A stretch of 64,000 nt of DNA from Candolleomyces eurysporus. Its lineage: Eukaryota; Basidiomycota; Agaricomycetes; Agaricales; Psathyrellaceae. The notes under the pieces are model-generated. The model was not told the origin of the DNA. It saw only the letters and a program-made list of their open reading frames with translations, and did not search any database. Made by a program: the position numbers and the translations under genes. Where the stretch lies: NCBI GenBank assembly GCA_027579435.1, contig JANBPK010000774.1, positions 124,001 through 188,000 of the forward strand, in the 5' to 3' direction. Below, one piece after another: positions 45,322 to 56,970 of the stretch. Within the stretch, counting starts at the first letter, position 1. Each line of letters begins with the position of its first letter.

Positions 45322-45552
45322 ATGGTGTGTGCCATTGTGGCTCAGTGGCTCCTCAGCTTGAACCTATGGACTGACTTTCTTCTGCTTTAGAGTTCCTTTG
45401 TCAAGACTGAGCCTGTCAACTTCACCACACCCCCGTGTGGATGCGAGTGCTCCTGCGAAGTGTGAGTATGCTTTGGTGGTTCCCTTGAAGTCAATTCACC
45501 GAGATATATCTTCTGCAGCTGCCCTTGCAAGCCTGGCGATTGCAAGTGCTAA
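45322..45552 (+). CDS. metallothionein, 35 residues
   Basis: Three exons, 45322-45324, 45391-45461 and 45519-45552, give a 35-residue protein: a short cysteine-free N terminus (SSFVKTEPVNFTTPP), then eight cysteines in CGCECSCEVCPCKPGDCKC. The pattern and size resemble short fungal copper metallothioneins such as those first described from Agaricus and Neurospora. The first exon is the ATG alone, as in the gene at 6263, and the final exon has the same C-x-C-K-x-G-x-C-K-C ending. It would act in the cytosol as a metal buffer. Two 23-bp repeats and a TATA box lie upstream. Confidence 0.85.
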
Positions 45553-46879
45553 ACGCGCCCGTAGTACCACTGTATGGGCAGCGGCCCAAATTCTCAAGAT
45601 TTGATTCACTGTTCCTTGCTACGCTTGTGTACCTTCCTGTATCGTTCTTCCGTGTGTGTACGAGTATTTTGTCCGGCTGGTGAATCGAGTGACGTTGCAA
45701 TTGTTGTGAATATTTCCTCCTCCTCCGTTATTTGAGGATTTGGCGCATCGAAAGATGGCATAAAGCTTTTTACCCCCAGCCGAACACCAATGGGCTGCCT
45801 GCAACCCCATCCTCCCTTCAAGCTCCCATCAAGCGCCCGCCGTCCCGACAACGGGCCGCTCATCCCAATTTGAACGCGTGTGAATGGCATCCCTTTCTTA
45901 GCGAGCAATGCCGAGCATGCTCTCAGATCAGGTTTGTCAGTTCTCTCTTCGTCCTGAATTCTCATCCATCCCACGTCGCCCTCTCGAAAGCGACTGAAGC
46001 AGTGGATACGGAGTTGCATGATTTATTCAAGGCTGCGGTATGTGTTTCCTAAATCTCGTGCGTTACGCTTTTTTTTCGCGTTTGGGAAGGTTGGCTGAAT
46101 GACTCGCTATGTTCGTTAGCCTGAAACTACTGCTACAGCCACGATTGGACATGATTGGGAAGGAGAGGGGGTCTTTTTTTCGAGAGTAGTGACGCAGCTT
46201 TGTTTGCAGCCCCGGGGCCATTCGAGGAATGTCGCCTGCCGGGGACTGAACAACAAATTCGTAGGCGAAGTGGGTAGTGAGCCACTATCCTCTCCACTTG
46301 AGTCGCCCATCCCTCCAGGAATTGCAGAAGATAGCAATAGCTGTGGTATGAATGACAACATCGGTGACATCAAAGCACTCGCTGAGAGCGACATTTGCCG
46401 TGCGCGACTCGTGGTTGTAGATGACGCCGGTGGCGATGGGTGTGGCAGACTCGTATATATTCTAAATGCTGGCCGTATATCTGAGGATGTGCCTTGAGAA
46501 GGAGAGAACGACCTGGACTTCAGCGAAGCAGGTGGCAACGACTGTAGTCGTGTGATCCCGGCTGGAATATCGACGTAGTCCAGCATAGTCATCCTGGGAT
46601 ACTTAAGATCAACTTTGAGTGAAATGCTGGGTTACCCTTACCTTTAGCGGTTAGTTTTATGGATTTCATTGTGCTGTCGTATAATGTACTGATATGTACC
46701 GAGAGTATCGCTTGCAGGGACCATATGCCTCCAACCTCTTGTGTACAAAGAATCTATGAACTACTCTGGAGGCAGAAGAGGCAGGGGGCAGAGTGTCGAC
46801 ACCAGATCCCGGTCACCATTAAAGCTGGTGCGCTGGGTATCGGCATACTTAAGCTTCCTGGGGGCGAGGCGTGATGGCC
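45553..46879. other. no firm gene
   Basis: A Ser/Pro-rich minus-strand open frame of 158 codons (46116-46592, MTMLDYVDIPAGITRLQ) and a 137-codon one (45606-46019) are present, without family, introns or conserved motifs. I treat them as unproven. Confidence 0.3.
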
Positions 46880-47400
46880 AAGGACAATGTCAATCGCTAT
46901 CCTCGACAACATCCTGAGCCATGGAGGTGGCCTTCTTCTCCTTCACGACCACCTTGACGATTTGGAGGCCTTTTTATATGTATTTGGATTCATTGTTCAT
47001 TCGTATAATGGCCCAGGAGAGTGTTCAACCGTCCCTCGTTCATCGTTGACTGGATTGATGCCAAAACTCCCCAGGCGCATCAACTCCTCAAGTCCATTTA
47101 CCTCCGCCCAGACCCGACACCAGACGAAGAAATACAACCATTCTGGAGTGACACGACAATCGGGCTCTACGTGCAGTTCTATACTTTCATTCGATGGATA
47201 GCTGCTGAGAAGGAACGAGTCAGGCTTGGAGACATTTGACAAATGAAGAGCGGGAGGAAATTCTGGATGGAATGAGGTCAAATGTCGACGCTCATTACGA
47301 CTTTGTCCTCGGTCCTCGGAAACCTTGACCAGGCCATCCGAATCTTGAACAACTCCAAGGAGGAGGAAGCAGACCGGGCCCGATTTCAAAGATGAATCTG
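46880..47400 (+). pseudogene. FunK1-type kinase, C-terminal fragment
   Basis: Plus-strand remnant starting near MSIAILDNILSHGG, then HDHLDDLEAFLYVFGFIVHS. After a frameshift it continues as FIVDWIDAKTPQAHQLLKSI and IQPFWSDTTIGLYVQFYTFI, followed by RWIAAEKERVRLGD and a stop. This matches the last exon of the complete FunK1 genes (HDYLDDLE..FY, YWSKASRHLLKRFYTF.R). No N-terminal or catalytic part is present, and further coding traces (AHYDFVL, LDQAIRILN) are out of frame. It is an isolated, broken copy on the opposite strand to the others. Confidence 0.7.
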
Positions 47401-50400
47401 ATCAAGGATCTGAATGGGAGGAACCTAAGGGTGGCACTGACAAAGCCAGTGTCTCTACAAACTCAAGAAAACTAAGTGATTTGCGTAGGATGTAGTAAAT
47501 ACTCGGGATTCTATATATGTAGGCTACAAACTCCCAACATAGAGTACATCGCAGCTGCATGCATGTGTTACCCACATTGAAAGATCCTCGACGTCCGACG
47601 GTCACACTGATTATGTGTGACTCGAGAAACTGAATAACCCTATATTCCAGGTTCGGAGGAGCTAGTGGCCTGCAAAGAGTCACATTCATTCAATTTTTGC
47701 AGAGAGGGCAGGTTCATCAGAAATACGAAGGACTCAGAGTCAAGATTGTGATTTTATCCGAACCGGGAACAGGCATCCGCCAGGTCCCCACTTTTTATCC
47801 GAGCGCCATTTTTGGCTGATTTTTATCCAAACGGTACAGTGGCCTTACAGGTGGTTGTCGGGGTCTTCCATTACACCATATCCGATTAGACTCAAGCAGG
47901 GCCCCTGAGATTAGATGCATTCCGTATTGACCCTTGTGATTTGTGGACAGGCGCCCCACACGTTTGGTTCTTGACCATCATCTCCTCCTGGTACCCCCTT
48001 GTGTAGGTTGTCGGCACTTGAAGGTCTTCACTTGTGCCTTGCATAGCGTTCCGCCTTTCAGAAGCATTGAGATGTCATGTGAACTTCTAAATCCGCGCCA
48101 AAGGTGCCATCCCTTTAAATGTAGAACAGCTCAAGTGGATGCTGGGTAGTGGCAATTCATATTGAAGCTTCTCAGGGACTAATCTGATCACACTGCGTCT
48201 TGCTTCTGAGGCACCCTCGATTTTATGCCAAACTGTCTCATGTTCAACAGTGTTACGTACTTATTGAACCCTTCAGTGAACCAACCGTTGTTAGACGGGA
48301 AGCCTGAGGGGAAGCATCGGCGAGATGACAATCCCCGACTCCACACGAAGTATGGGGAGGGTTCTGTACCGTCGAAACGTTTATTGCTCTCATCCAGAGA
48401 AACAGCCTCTCGTGGGATAACTCGGATGTTATGTATACGAATGAGATCCGGTTGTCAATTCTTGGTCTTTTCGCACACATGTGTGACGCGAGAGCGTTGG
48501 CTTGTCGCGGCACACGGGGTTCACGCAATAGATACGGTGAAGCTATGAATTGAAAGCTACCCTACACAGATACAAAATACCACTATTTATACTACTCTAC
48601 TGTAAGTACTGACTAATACGACTGGGGAGTTGAAGTGGGTCAAGTAGAACGAAAGTAATCACAAGGAAAGGCCCGGAGATCCAGGAGATGAAGGTGGATT
48701 AAAGTGAAGTGGGTCAAAGATAAGATAAGATATTACGGATCCGTTAGAACATGCCAGTCGACCCCATGCACTCGACCCCATGGTACCTCCAGATCTCGCC
48801 TCTCGCCTCTTGACATCCATGTCAGTCCATGAGCAGAAACTCGGGCTCTTGATTCGCAGGGCTGTCCTCCCTTTGGATGCTCCCATACGCTCTCCGACGA
48901 TCCTTTGTACTACGATCGGCTGCAGTTCTTTGAATCTTTTCTGGAGGTCTTCGACGACCCACCCCGCCACTGGACGTTGTATCGCTATCATTATTGGATT
49001 TGCAGATTGTACTGTACTGTATTATTATTTTAAATAGTATCAACTTTTGGAAGTACGATGAGGGAACAACCTGAGGATATCTGACCGATGATAACGAAAA
49101 ACGGTCCTGCACCCATGAGAACCTCGGAGTCGGGGACTGGCACGCCACAGCGCCGCTACGATCAGACAATAAGTGCTGCGTAGATTAGTTAGAGTAAAGC
49201 GTAGCGTATGGACCAGCAAATCTTATGACAAGTTAGCGAAACTGCAGGAGCGGTCAGATGATGCGCGCGTGTTTGCGCTTGTGTATGCGTCCAAACGCCC
49301 GTGCGCCTGAGCAAATCCTCTTGCTCCTCGCTTCAGTTCCCCCACCAGAACGTCAGCATACACTCGCCCGCCTAGTGCGATCTCGTGTTTTCNTTTTTCC
49401 CCGCCCTCCCTCCGCCAGTGTGTGAGTAGGTCACGGATCCCAGCTTCGTTGGGTCTTCGGTTCTCCGTGTACTTGCCTGCGCGCTCCGCTCTTCGGCTTA
49501 GTGAGTCTTGTCGTTTTATTCTCCCTCAGGGTGGAGAGTGCTCGATGCTGGTGCCTCCAGCTCTCTCCCTGGCCTGCTGGAAAGTCCCCAGCGGGACCAT
49601 GGGATCTCCCGACTCACTCAGTGGCTCGGGGCGGGCTCCCCAGCTAGCGCGGAAGACCGCCACCACCCTTGGAAACTAGGACCGACAATCGCATCGCCCC
49701 TAGGTTCCAAGATGCCAATTCCTCATCACACTCTTGTCACTCTCTCTCCTTGGATCCTTTATTCTCTATCTACCTGATCTGATGAACTCCCGACCTATTT
49801 GATGAAATTTCCCTTTCGGGAGTTCTCTTCTTTCTCTCGCTTGTGACGCTAACTTTTCAAGAATAGAGCTGTTGTTCCCAGTCACATGTGTCACAAGTAA
49901 TCAGGAGCATCAGTTCATAACGTGCATTTCACGATCGGCGGCGCGTGAATTGAGCTCGTCATCTGGTATGGACTAGAAGCACCTTTAAATCTGGTTTATT
50001 TTATTGAGTAGCAGAGAATCCTACATCTCTCATCCAAGGGAACGATGAAAAAGCGTTTCCGATGCTCATTATTCCAACGAATTGAGATCCGCCGTGCAAG
50101 CAGTCAATGATACTGAAGGACACAGAACAGAAGCATTCCATGAGTTGATCTTTATCTCGTCCTTGGTCCTGGCCGCACCTTGGGAGGCACCTTTCCTAAT
50201 TGTCCGATGGGACATCCGCACAGATCACGAAAAGACTGCAATTTAATTTGACTTGACACTATTTGTCATTTGCTTCTGACTTGGCTCGACCACCAGACCA
50301 ATACCCATTCTCTATAGCACCAGGAACTTGGGATGCTTCCCCTAACGCCATTGGCAGCTTTGTACTATGCCAGCTCCCTCAACAGAGTTGGCGAAGAATG

Positions 50401-52340
50401 AGTAGAATGAATGTATCCTATAGTGGGAGTTCAAGTCCACCTGATCAGCTTGATCGTTCAGAAATCGGTGTTTCGGGCACGTTTCGCTACATACAGCACG
50501 TTACCTGGAATGTATTGAACTTCTTTCGTATATGAACGGAAAGGTCATCTGCTGTTTAAAACTTCCTTCCATATTCTCTAGCACTCACAAACATCATCCA
50601 TGAATACGCGCTGAAGAGATGGCTCTGATGACATGGGCGGGAATTTTGAATTGGGGTTCCAACCTCCCCCCACGTTGTGGATCGAGGGTCGTTCACTGAA
50701 ATTAGATACCACTTGTCACATGAGCTTGGCTCTTGCAACATACCACTAGCTTGGAATGAGCTGTGACAAGATCTGAACACGGACGTCGCCCCACTTGAGT
50801 CCACATTTTCTGTCCATTCCCACACGTGCCTCCCACTATGGCGTGTATATTGAGGAAAAAGTCATTTTCAGTGCATGTTTGCAGGAAAGTGATATTTGAA
50901 ATTGGCCTCCCTGGCCTCAGCCATATGCTTTGGCGTCGGGAGACCGTAGTCACTTCACCAATGGTGCGCGTCTGCCTCTCTCCCCGCTTTGCTCAGTAGG
51001 AAAGCCCAATTTGGAAGCACGGCCATGTGGCGCGTCAGCCCACGGAAACAGTAGAATCATTTGACTTCCAGTTTTGTACCTCCCATTTACCACTTTCACG
51101 GATCTCTACTGTACCTGCACCACACATGGTCTCACTGTGCTATTGTACGTTTCGAATTGCGCATTATAAACGTTGCCTGAAAGGTCTATCTACCTGTAGC
51201 CTGTTGCGCTAATGAAACTACGGACAGATTTGTGGCACTATTGGCATTGGGCTTTGGCAGGAGAGTTGAATAGGGTGTCGACACCAGATCGTTGGCATCA
51301 AGTTCATGTGTTTGATGCTTTCTACTTGCGTCAGTGAATGAATGAATTGCGGCCGGAAGATCCCAGAAACCCAAAAAGCTTGTCCACTGACCCTGGAATG
51401 GGTCTAATGGCCGGTGAGTATGCCAGCAGAGAGGCGAACATAAAGAAGACCAATTTGCGAAGTCCCGTGTGAAGAAGGTTTGGCAATTGGATGGACATCA
51501 TTTTCCTTCCCCCAAAACGAGTGAGGAAGGTGAGGCGATGGGTCTAGAAGATGAGAGAGGCCTCCCCTGCCTCCCATAGCACAGTACGAACTTTCGATTC
51601 TTCACCGATTTTACCAAGGGTGCCGAAATCGAGATGCATTGCGTACCTGTTACTTACGTTGGTGCCTCAGTGCTCGAAAGGACCGAGGCAAATGCATCGT
51701 GGATTTCATATTACAGGTTCTGCACTCTGGCCGTCTTAATCCATTCCTTTTCAAAGACGGCCAAGTCTCGTTGCCAATACAAACTCGAATGAAGCACTTC
51801 GAGTTCAATTCTCAAGCTTCCTCAATGATCTATTCAACGCCTTCATGATAGTGAAAGAGGGGGACAGATTCGGGGGTGTCAGCCAAGAAAGCTGAACTGT
51901 GACCTTCCGTCACGACCCCAATTTCGAAAAGGGAGCACGCAATCCTGCTTCTCAACTGGTAAGGTTAGCACTAAGATGTGGATTCACAAGGTTCTTCATT
52001 CAGTATCATTGGGCAAACGTCGGCGGAGACTGGGTCAAGGAGACACTCAAGCCATTTTCGAGTCTATTGGCCATCACACACTCGTGTGGGAGAACGAATT
52101 GTATCAAACTAGCAATTAGGAACTGGTCTGCAATATCATCCTAGTCCAGATGACCATTCCCGTGGCATCGGTGAGACGCTTTTCTAGTGACATACATGGG
52201 TGCTCGAACTAGAACGGTTGACATAATCATTTACTGCCCTTGCATATAAACCTTGCTACGTTCCTGCAGGGAATCCCAACTCCCCAGTTTCTTCTCCATC
52301 CCGAATATCAGCCTCTCCCCAGTCCTCAATCTCTCGCACT
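47401..52340. other. gene-poor stretch
   Basis: Almost 5 kb in which I can support no gene. Items noted inside: a 15-nt exact match to the 5' end of tRNA-Glu at 47871-47885, an N beside a T run at 49393, and a perfect 10-bp inverted repeat with a 22-nt loop at 49784-49825. Open frames are short and contradictory between strands. Confidence 0.4.
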
Positions 52341-53011
52341 ATGGTTGCCGGAAGGCAGATCCTCACGAACCTTCAATACATCCACCGTGTGGCTGATCTC
52401 GAGGGCGGCGCGGTCAACATGCCGATTATTGGCTACACGCGCCATGGCCGCCCCAATCAAATAGTAAGGAACCAGCGCAGCTCCTCAGCCAGTTGGGCCC
52501 CTGACACAGCACATATACATTAGTTCAACTTTCACCCTGAGAACGACACGCAGGCCCGGATCTCTATCCCGATGCCGGGTGGGGACCTCCGGGCTACGAG
52601 TGCTAATCCTTCTCCCGTGAGTTTTTATGAATTTTGCTAAGCTTTCCATCAGTTTGGCAAATTTTCCCGGAGTAGGGTGCCATTATTCGAGGTGCCGAGG
52701 GTGACGGCTCTCTCTACACTGTTCATGAACGGCCTAACTCGGTCGTCAAGTAAGTTTAGGTGTTAAGACGGCGGCAATTTACTCATTGCAAGCAAACGCA
52801 GATTGAGCATCAAGTCCAGAGATGGCAATACTAGTCTCTTCTGGACCTTGGAAAGTAACGACCTGAAGACTCAGGTATGTCTCCAAGAAGCTGGGAACCG
52901 ACATTCTTTGTTCCGCAAGTAACACTGATATGTCTCTTTTGTGCGTAGGTTACTCTCAAGCCCGACAATGGCGGCGCGAACCAGCTTTGGGCACTCAGCC
53001 CCCCTTCTTAA
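52341..53011 (+). CDS. small beta-trefoil (ricin-B-like) lectin-type protein
   Basis: Five exons: 52341-52463, 52554-52616, 52676-52749, 52802-52874 and 52949-53011, all GT-AG with matching phases, giving 131 residues. Two segments show the ricin-B/beta-trefoil pattern: ADLEGGAVNMPIIGYTRHGR followed by PNQ, and LKPDNGGANQLWALSP near the C terminus (the Q-x-W type motif). No signal peptide is present, as in many cytosolic mushroom lectins and mycocypin-type inhibitors. It could bind carbohydrate or a protease; sequence alone does not decide. At 131 residues it fits one trefoil unit. It lies alone after a gene-poor stretch. Confidence 0.6.
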
Positions 53012-53094
53012 GTATCTTTCCAAGCTCAATCCAATGCCTTGTTCTGAGATTGCTTTCGAACTTTGCCTGCTTGTACTTGTAGTTGTAGCCTTCC

Positions 53095-53114
53095 GTGTGT
53101 GTGTGTGTGTGTGT
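53095..53114 (+). repeat. (GT)10 microsatellite
   Basis: Uninterrupted GT dinucleotide run shortly after the lectin-type gene, probably in its 3' UTR. Confidence 0.8.
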
Positions 53115-53613
53115 ACCTTCTAAATAACCATGTAGTCCGCAAATACTGAAACTGTGTCTGATGTTCTTTGACTTGTTTAAAATCTTGTAGTCTATGAGTC
53201 CCTAGTTCTCCGTTGTGGTCTGGATGGCGCGCATGAACATCGACGACTCGTTCACACCATTTGCCGTAAGAGTTCTATGAAATAGGGAACTCATGAAGGA
53301 AGAAGAACTATAAATATATGGCGATGAATAGGGTGGACACACTTTGACCCCAAGTGTTGGAATATGACGCTCGCATATGAGTCTTCTTGATTCCCGGAAG
53401 TGTGGATTGACACGGTATGCGATTGCGTTCAGGTAGTGGACCATTGTGTCTTGCTACTGTCAAGGAAGGGCTCGATGTGCATGAAGGTCAAGTGGTCCAT
53501 GAATTCTGCCTCTGAAAGAGCTTCCAATGTCGCGAGGAAGAGGCTAGGTCGTTGAATCAGCGCGAGCGTGTTTATGCCATTTCCGCTCCTTTGGGGTGAT
53601 TACTGGCAATGGG

Positions 53614-55454
53614 TCAGGTGAGATGGAGACAAACTGAAGGCAGCTGGTACTCGGATGATTTTATCTCCGACAAAATCCAAGCCGGAAGTAGTTGAATCGA
53701 GCGGCCGGGCGACCCAGCACGACAGAACTGCGGATTGCAAAATGTCAGCTCTCCAGCGCAGTCAAGACCAAGATTGAGTGCCCAGGAGTACTCCGCGTTG
53801 CACGGCTCTCTGAACGTTGTATCCATGCGGGAGCGTGACATGCTCGTACAATGAGAGAACTTGAAGGAGAAGGAAACCATTGGGATTCGGAGTAGAAGCT
53901 CTAATAAAAGGACATCCCTGGGATCAAGGAAGTCGACACTGCCGAGATTNCTTAAGGGGGGGAAAGCAATGCGGTCAAGTTGGCATGCAGACCATGGCTC
54001 TTGGCCACCAAGGTCCTTAAACCATTGTATCCATAAGAAATCGAAGCGACGAGGCCGACGGTCCAGGGTGCCTTCACCAAAAAATGCAACATTAGCATGG
54101 AAGATCCCTAGTACTCGTCTGTAAGAAAATCGGGGAGAATTTGGACTAGCTGAGGACTCGGCATCATTGAGGCACATGATATGGCATTGGCTTGTCGAGG
54201 GATTGAGGGTGTCCTGTTCCCTCCGTAGGTTGTAAGTCATATAATTGATTTTGAAGGATCTGGTGTCCATAGATGCGGTTCAAGTGGAAGAAAATGCGAT
54301 CAGATTTGTTCATGATATGCTCTTCCAACTCATCAGATTGGGCAACGAGGCGCTGAAGGACCAAAATGGCAGTTCGATAGTTGTTGGGGTTAGCTTGGGC
54401 TTCCTCCAACATGGTGCGTCGAATACACAGGAGTAGATGCAACTTGGGCTTTGCCAAGAATTTCTATGGAAAAAACTGTGTCAATATTCAATCTTACAAT
54501 GAGTAACAGGGAAATCAAACCTGTGTAGCGATATCATCACGGTGCTTTGACAAAAATTCCGTAAGATCGACTGGCCTGTGTTGGGATTTACCAATGAAGT
54601 AGGGCAAAGTGTGAAGCATATCCAATGGGCCTTCAGCTTTGGAATCAGAACTTGGGTTGTCTCCACTTTGCAATGCATGAGGGCCTGGAGAAGGTTTAGG
54701 AGAGCAGATGGGAGAGGATGATGGAGGGTCATTTGAGGGTCCTGGGTGGTGTCCGAGATCAATATGGAACAACAGAGGAGCAGAGGGTAAGGGGTCTTCA
54801 TAATGATTATTGGGTTTCTTCCAGCAAAGGCCTCTCCCAAGGGCTTCTGGTTCTGGAGCTTCTTCCTAGATAAGGGAGATGAGCTGCAATAGAATACCAA
54901 GAAAGAGGAATAAACTAATGTCCTCAACAGTGATCGGCAACGTCGGTTTGGTGGGCTGCTGAGGGTTCACAGCAACAAAGAGCTACAATGGAAATGTTCA
55001 GCAGTCTGTTACCAGGAGTTGGATAGCAGGGGTATTGTCAGGTACCCCAGGCTCTGGTATGGCATCTTCATGTAGGGGGATCTATTGGCCACTACGTTAG
55101 CTAATTCACCCTTGCGGTCCACAGACAGAGATGCACCACAGAGCTTGACTCATCCTGAGGCTCAAGTGGTCCTTTGTCAAAGTCTAAATCGTCCCCTTCA
55201 CCAAAATAGGCGGCCACCTCTGCATGGACTTGCTTCTGAGTGTCCACTTTTTCCTGCAAATCCTGTTTCCAATCCTCCTGTCCCTTGGAGAGACAGTGAA
55301 TAAGGTGGGTACAGTGTTTGATATGCCTGAGATGACTACTTGGCTTGGTGAAAGTTTGATAGCAGCCTGAGCATTGGTTGGGTTTGGAGACTAGGGGTGG
55401 GGGAAGCTCCATCGCCTTGTTGAAAATTGGGTCATCTCCATCTAAATCCATCAT
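53614..55454 (-). mobile_element. Plavaka/KDZ-like transposon relic
   Basis: The minus strand starts (55454) with MMDLDGDDPIFNKAMELP and a zinc-finger-like CSGCYQTFTK...H..HIKHC segment, as seen at the N terminus of Plavaka-type CACTA-like transposases. Far downstream come KPKLHLLL, then RVLGIFHANVAFFGEGTLDR, RRFDFLWIQWFKDLG, LDRIAFPPL and DFLDPRDVL. This order (FHANV, FLW..W, FLDP..V) is characteristic of the C-terminal part of Plavaka/KDZ proteins. The catalytic middle is absent, and frames change repeatedly. Family assignment rests on remembered motif order. Confidence 0.55.
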
Positions 55455-55593
55455 GTATTGTGAAAAGACCCTAGGGATCTAAATGAATACGGTGATGCAG
55501 CGTTTGCCTGCAGACCCTCAGAAAAATTGCAAAATAATAGAACTTTCTTTGGAAGTGCTTCTGAATTAAAGTACTAAGACGCTGATGAGATCG

Positions 55594-56385
55594 GTGATGC
55601 GCCGAGTGCACAAATACCCTATAAAATTCGCGAACTTGTTCTTAATGTTCATGAACTGACTTATGTATAAAGAAGATCTTTGTGAAGTTGGGAACTATAG
55701 AGTTGGAACTTTCCCTGGTCGCCAACTAAGCAGACTACCTAGCAGAGACGAGACAGACAAGTAGGACGGTTCTACAACAGTACTTTAAGTTCGTGAAGGC
55801 CTTGTGAACGTATCTGAAACAGCTACAACTAGAATCAAAGCTACCTGATATGCCTGACCTGGCGAGGGACGATATCAGTGGGAGTTATGCATACTACAAG
55901 GGAATTCGCCCTGACATTGCTAAGTGGAAGTCTTTGTGAAGTAGCCGATGGCTTCAAGAACATGATCGTCGATCTGTCAAGTCAATAAGCGCTGACCTTA
56001 CCATCTTTGGAAGGTATCAGTGTTAGTTGATGGGCTTCGGAAGATCGTCCGAAGTTCATGAACCCGAACGGAAAACCAGGAAGCACGACTAAAGCATATA
56101 GGGTCAGTAACCCGAAGCTCAGTCAGCCTGTCCATAGCCAAGAGAAGGAAAGAGTCAGCAGAGTGGTGAAGCAGTATGGCTTGGTGGAGCCAAGCACCCA
56201 AAATTCGGATCAATTCGTCGGATTAGGTGCGCGAACGGAAGGGCGCGCTCTCCAGAAGCAATCCTCAGTGAATATCCATGCAGACTCGACAACAGCCGCG
56301 TCCAGACCAGGTTCGTGAAGTGCCTGGGCTGCGTTCTATGGTTCGAGACTCAACTCTCGGCCTTTGATACCCTCATGTGATTGTG
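55594..56385 (+). repeat. long inverted repeat, left arm
   Basis: Left arm of a large inverted repeat whose partner is 56971-57768 (reverse complement). The arms are about 0.8 kb and highly similar; most differences between them are CG versus TG or CA. An open frame reads KLSQPVHSQEKERVSRVVKQ and YGLVEPST in both arms, suggesting a former coding region of a mobile element. I cannot name the element. Confidence 0.8.
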
Positions 56386-56970
56386 TTTCTTATCGCTCTC
56401 TGTCTCTGTCATCTGTTTGTTTCTTTGCCTGTTTGCCAAACAATAATTGCCTATATCTACATCTCTGTTTTATCTATTATAGCATTAGCGGGTAGCTAAC
56501 GTTTGTATTTCGCGTCAGGACTGTGTTCCCAGGAATCTACGAGAGCCATCTGTTATTGAGAAAAGAGTGTTTAAGTTCGCGAAGCCAATCAGAGTTGTGT
56601 CGCTTGCGTTTATCGAATCATTCTTGCGTTAAAGTTGCTCGAGACTGTGTTCTCTGTTTGCGAAGTTATTCGTCGTATCTCGAACCTTACTGTGTGTTAG
56701 CGAAGTCACTTTGTGAAGCATTCTTATCGTTGCTGGTTGAGCCTTAGCTCCCCCTCGAACTTGCAATTGTACAAGAAGAGTTCTAGAAGCCTCTGTCGAC
56801 TTGACTTAGAGCTTTTACCTATACCCCTTGCCCGCCTTTATCTTTACGAAGGTATTTGGTGTGTTGTGTTATTGTGGTTGTGTGTGTGTGTTTGAGTTCT
56901 ATAGTTTTGTTGGTTAGAGAGCCCTAGTTTGCTACCTGCACATCAACGGAGAGAGATAAAAAANCACAAT
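56386..56970. other. spacer between inverted-repeat arms
   Basis: About 585 bp of T-rich sequence with a short GT run and no coding frame. It could be a promoter/LTR-like segment of the element whose inverted copies flank it, but no LTR ends were identified. N at 56964 sits next to an A run. Confidence 0.35.

Noticed and set aside
46116..46592. Ser/Pro-rich 158-codon minus-strand frame as a gene
   Set aside because: Composition fits a chance open frame in skewed sequence; no introns, motifs or promoter signals support it.
53095..53114. GT run as a promoter or Z-DNA control element
   Set aside because: It lies after the stop codon of the lectin-type gene and is most simply a microsatellite.
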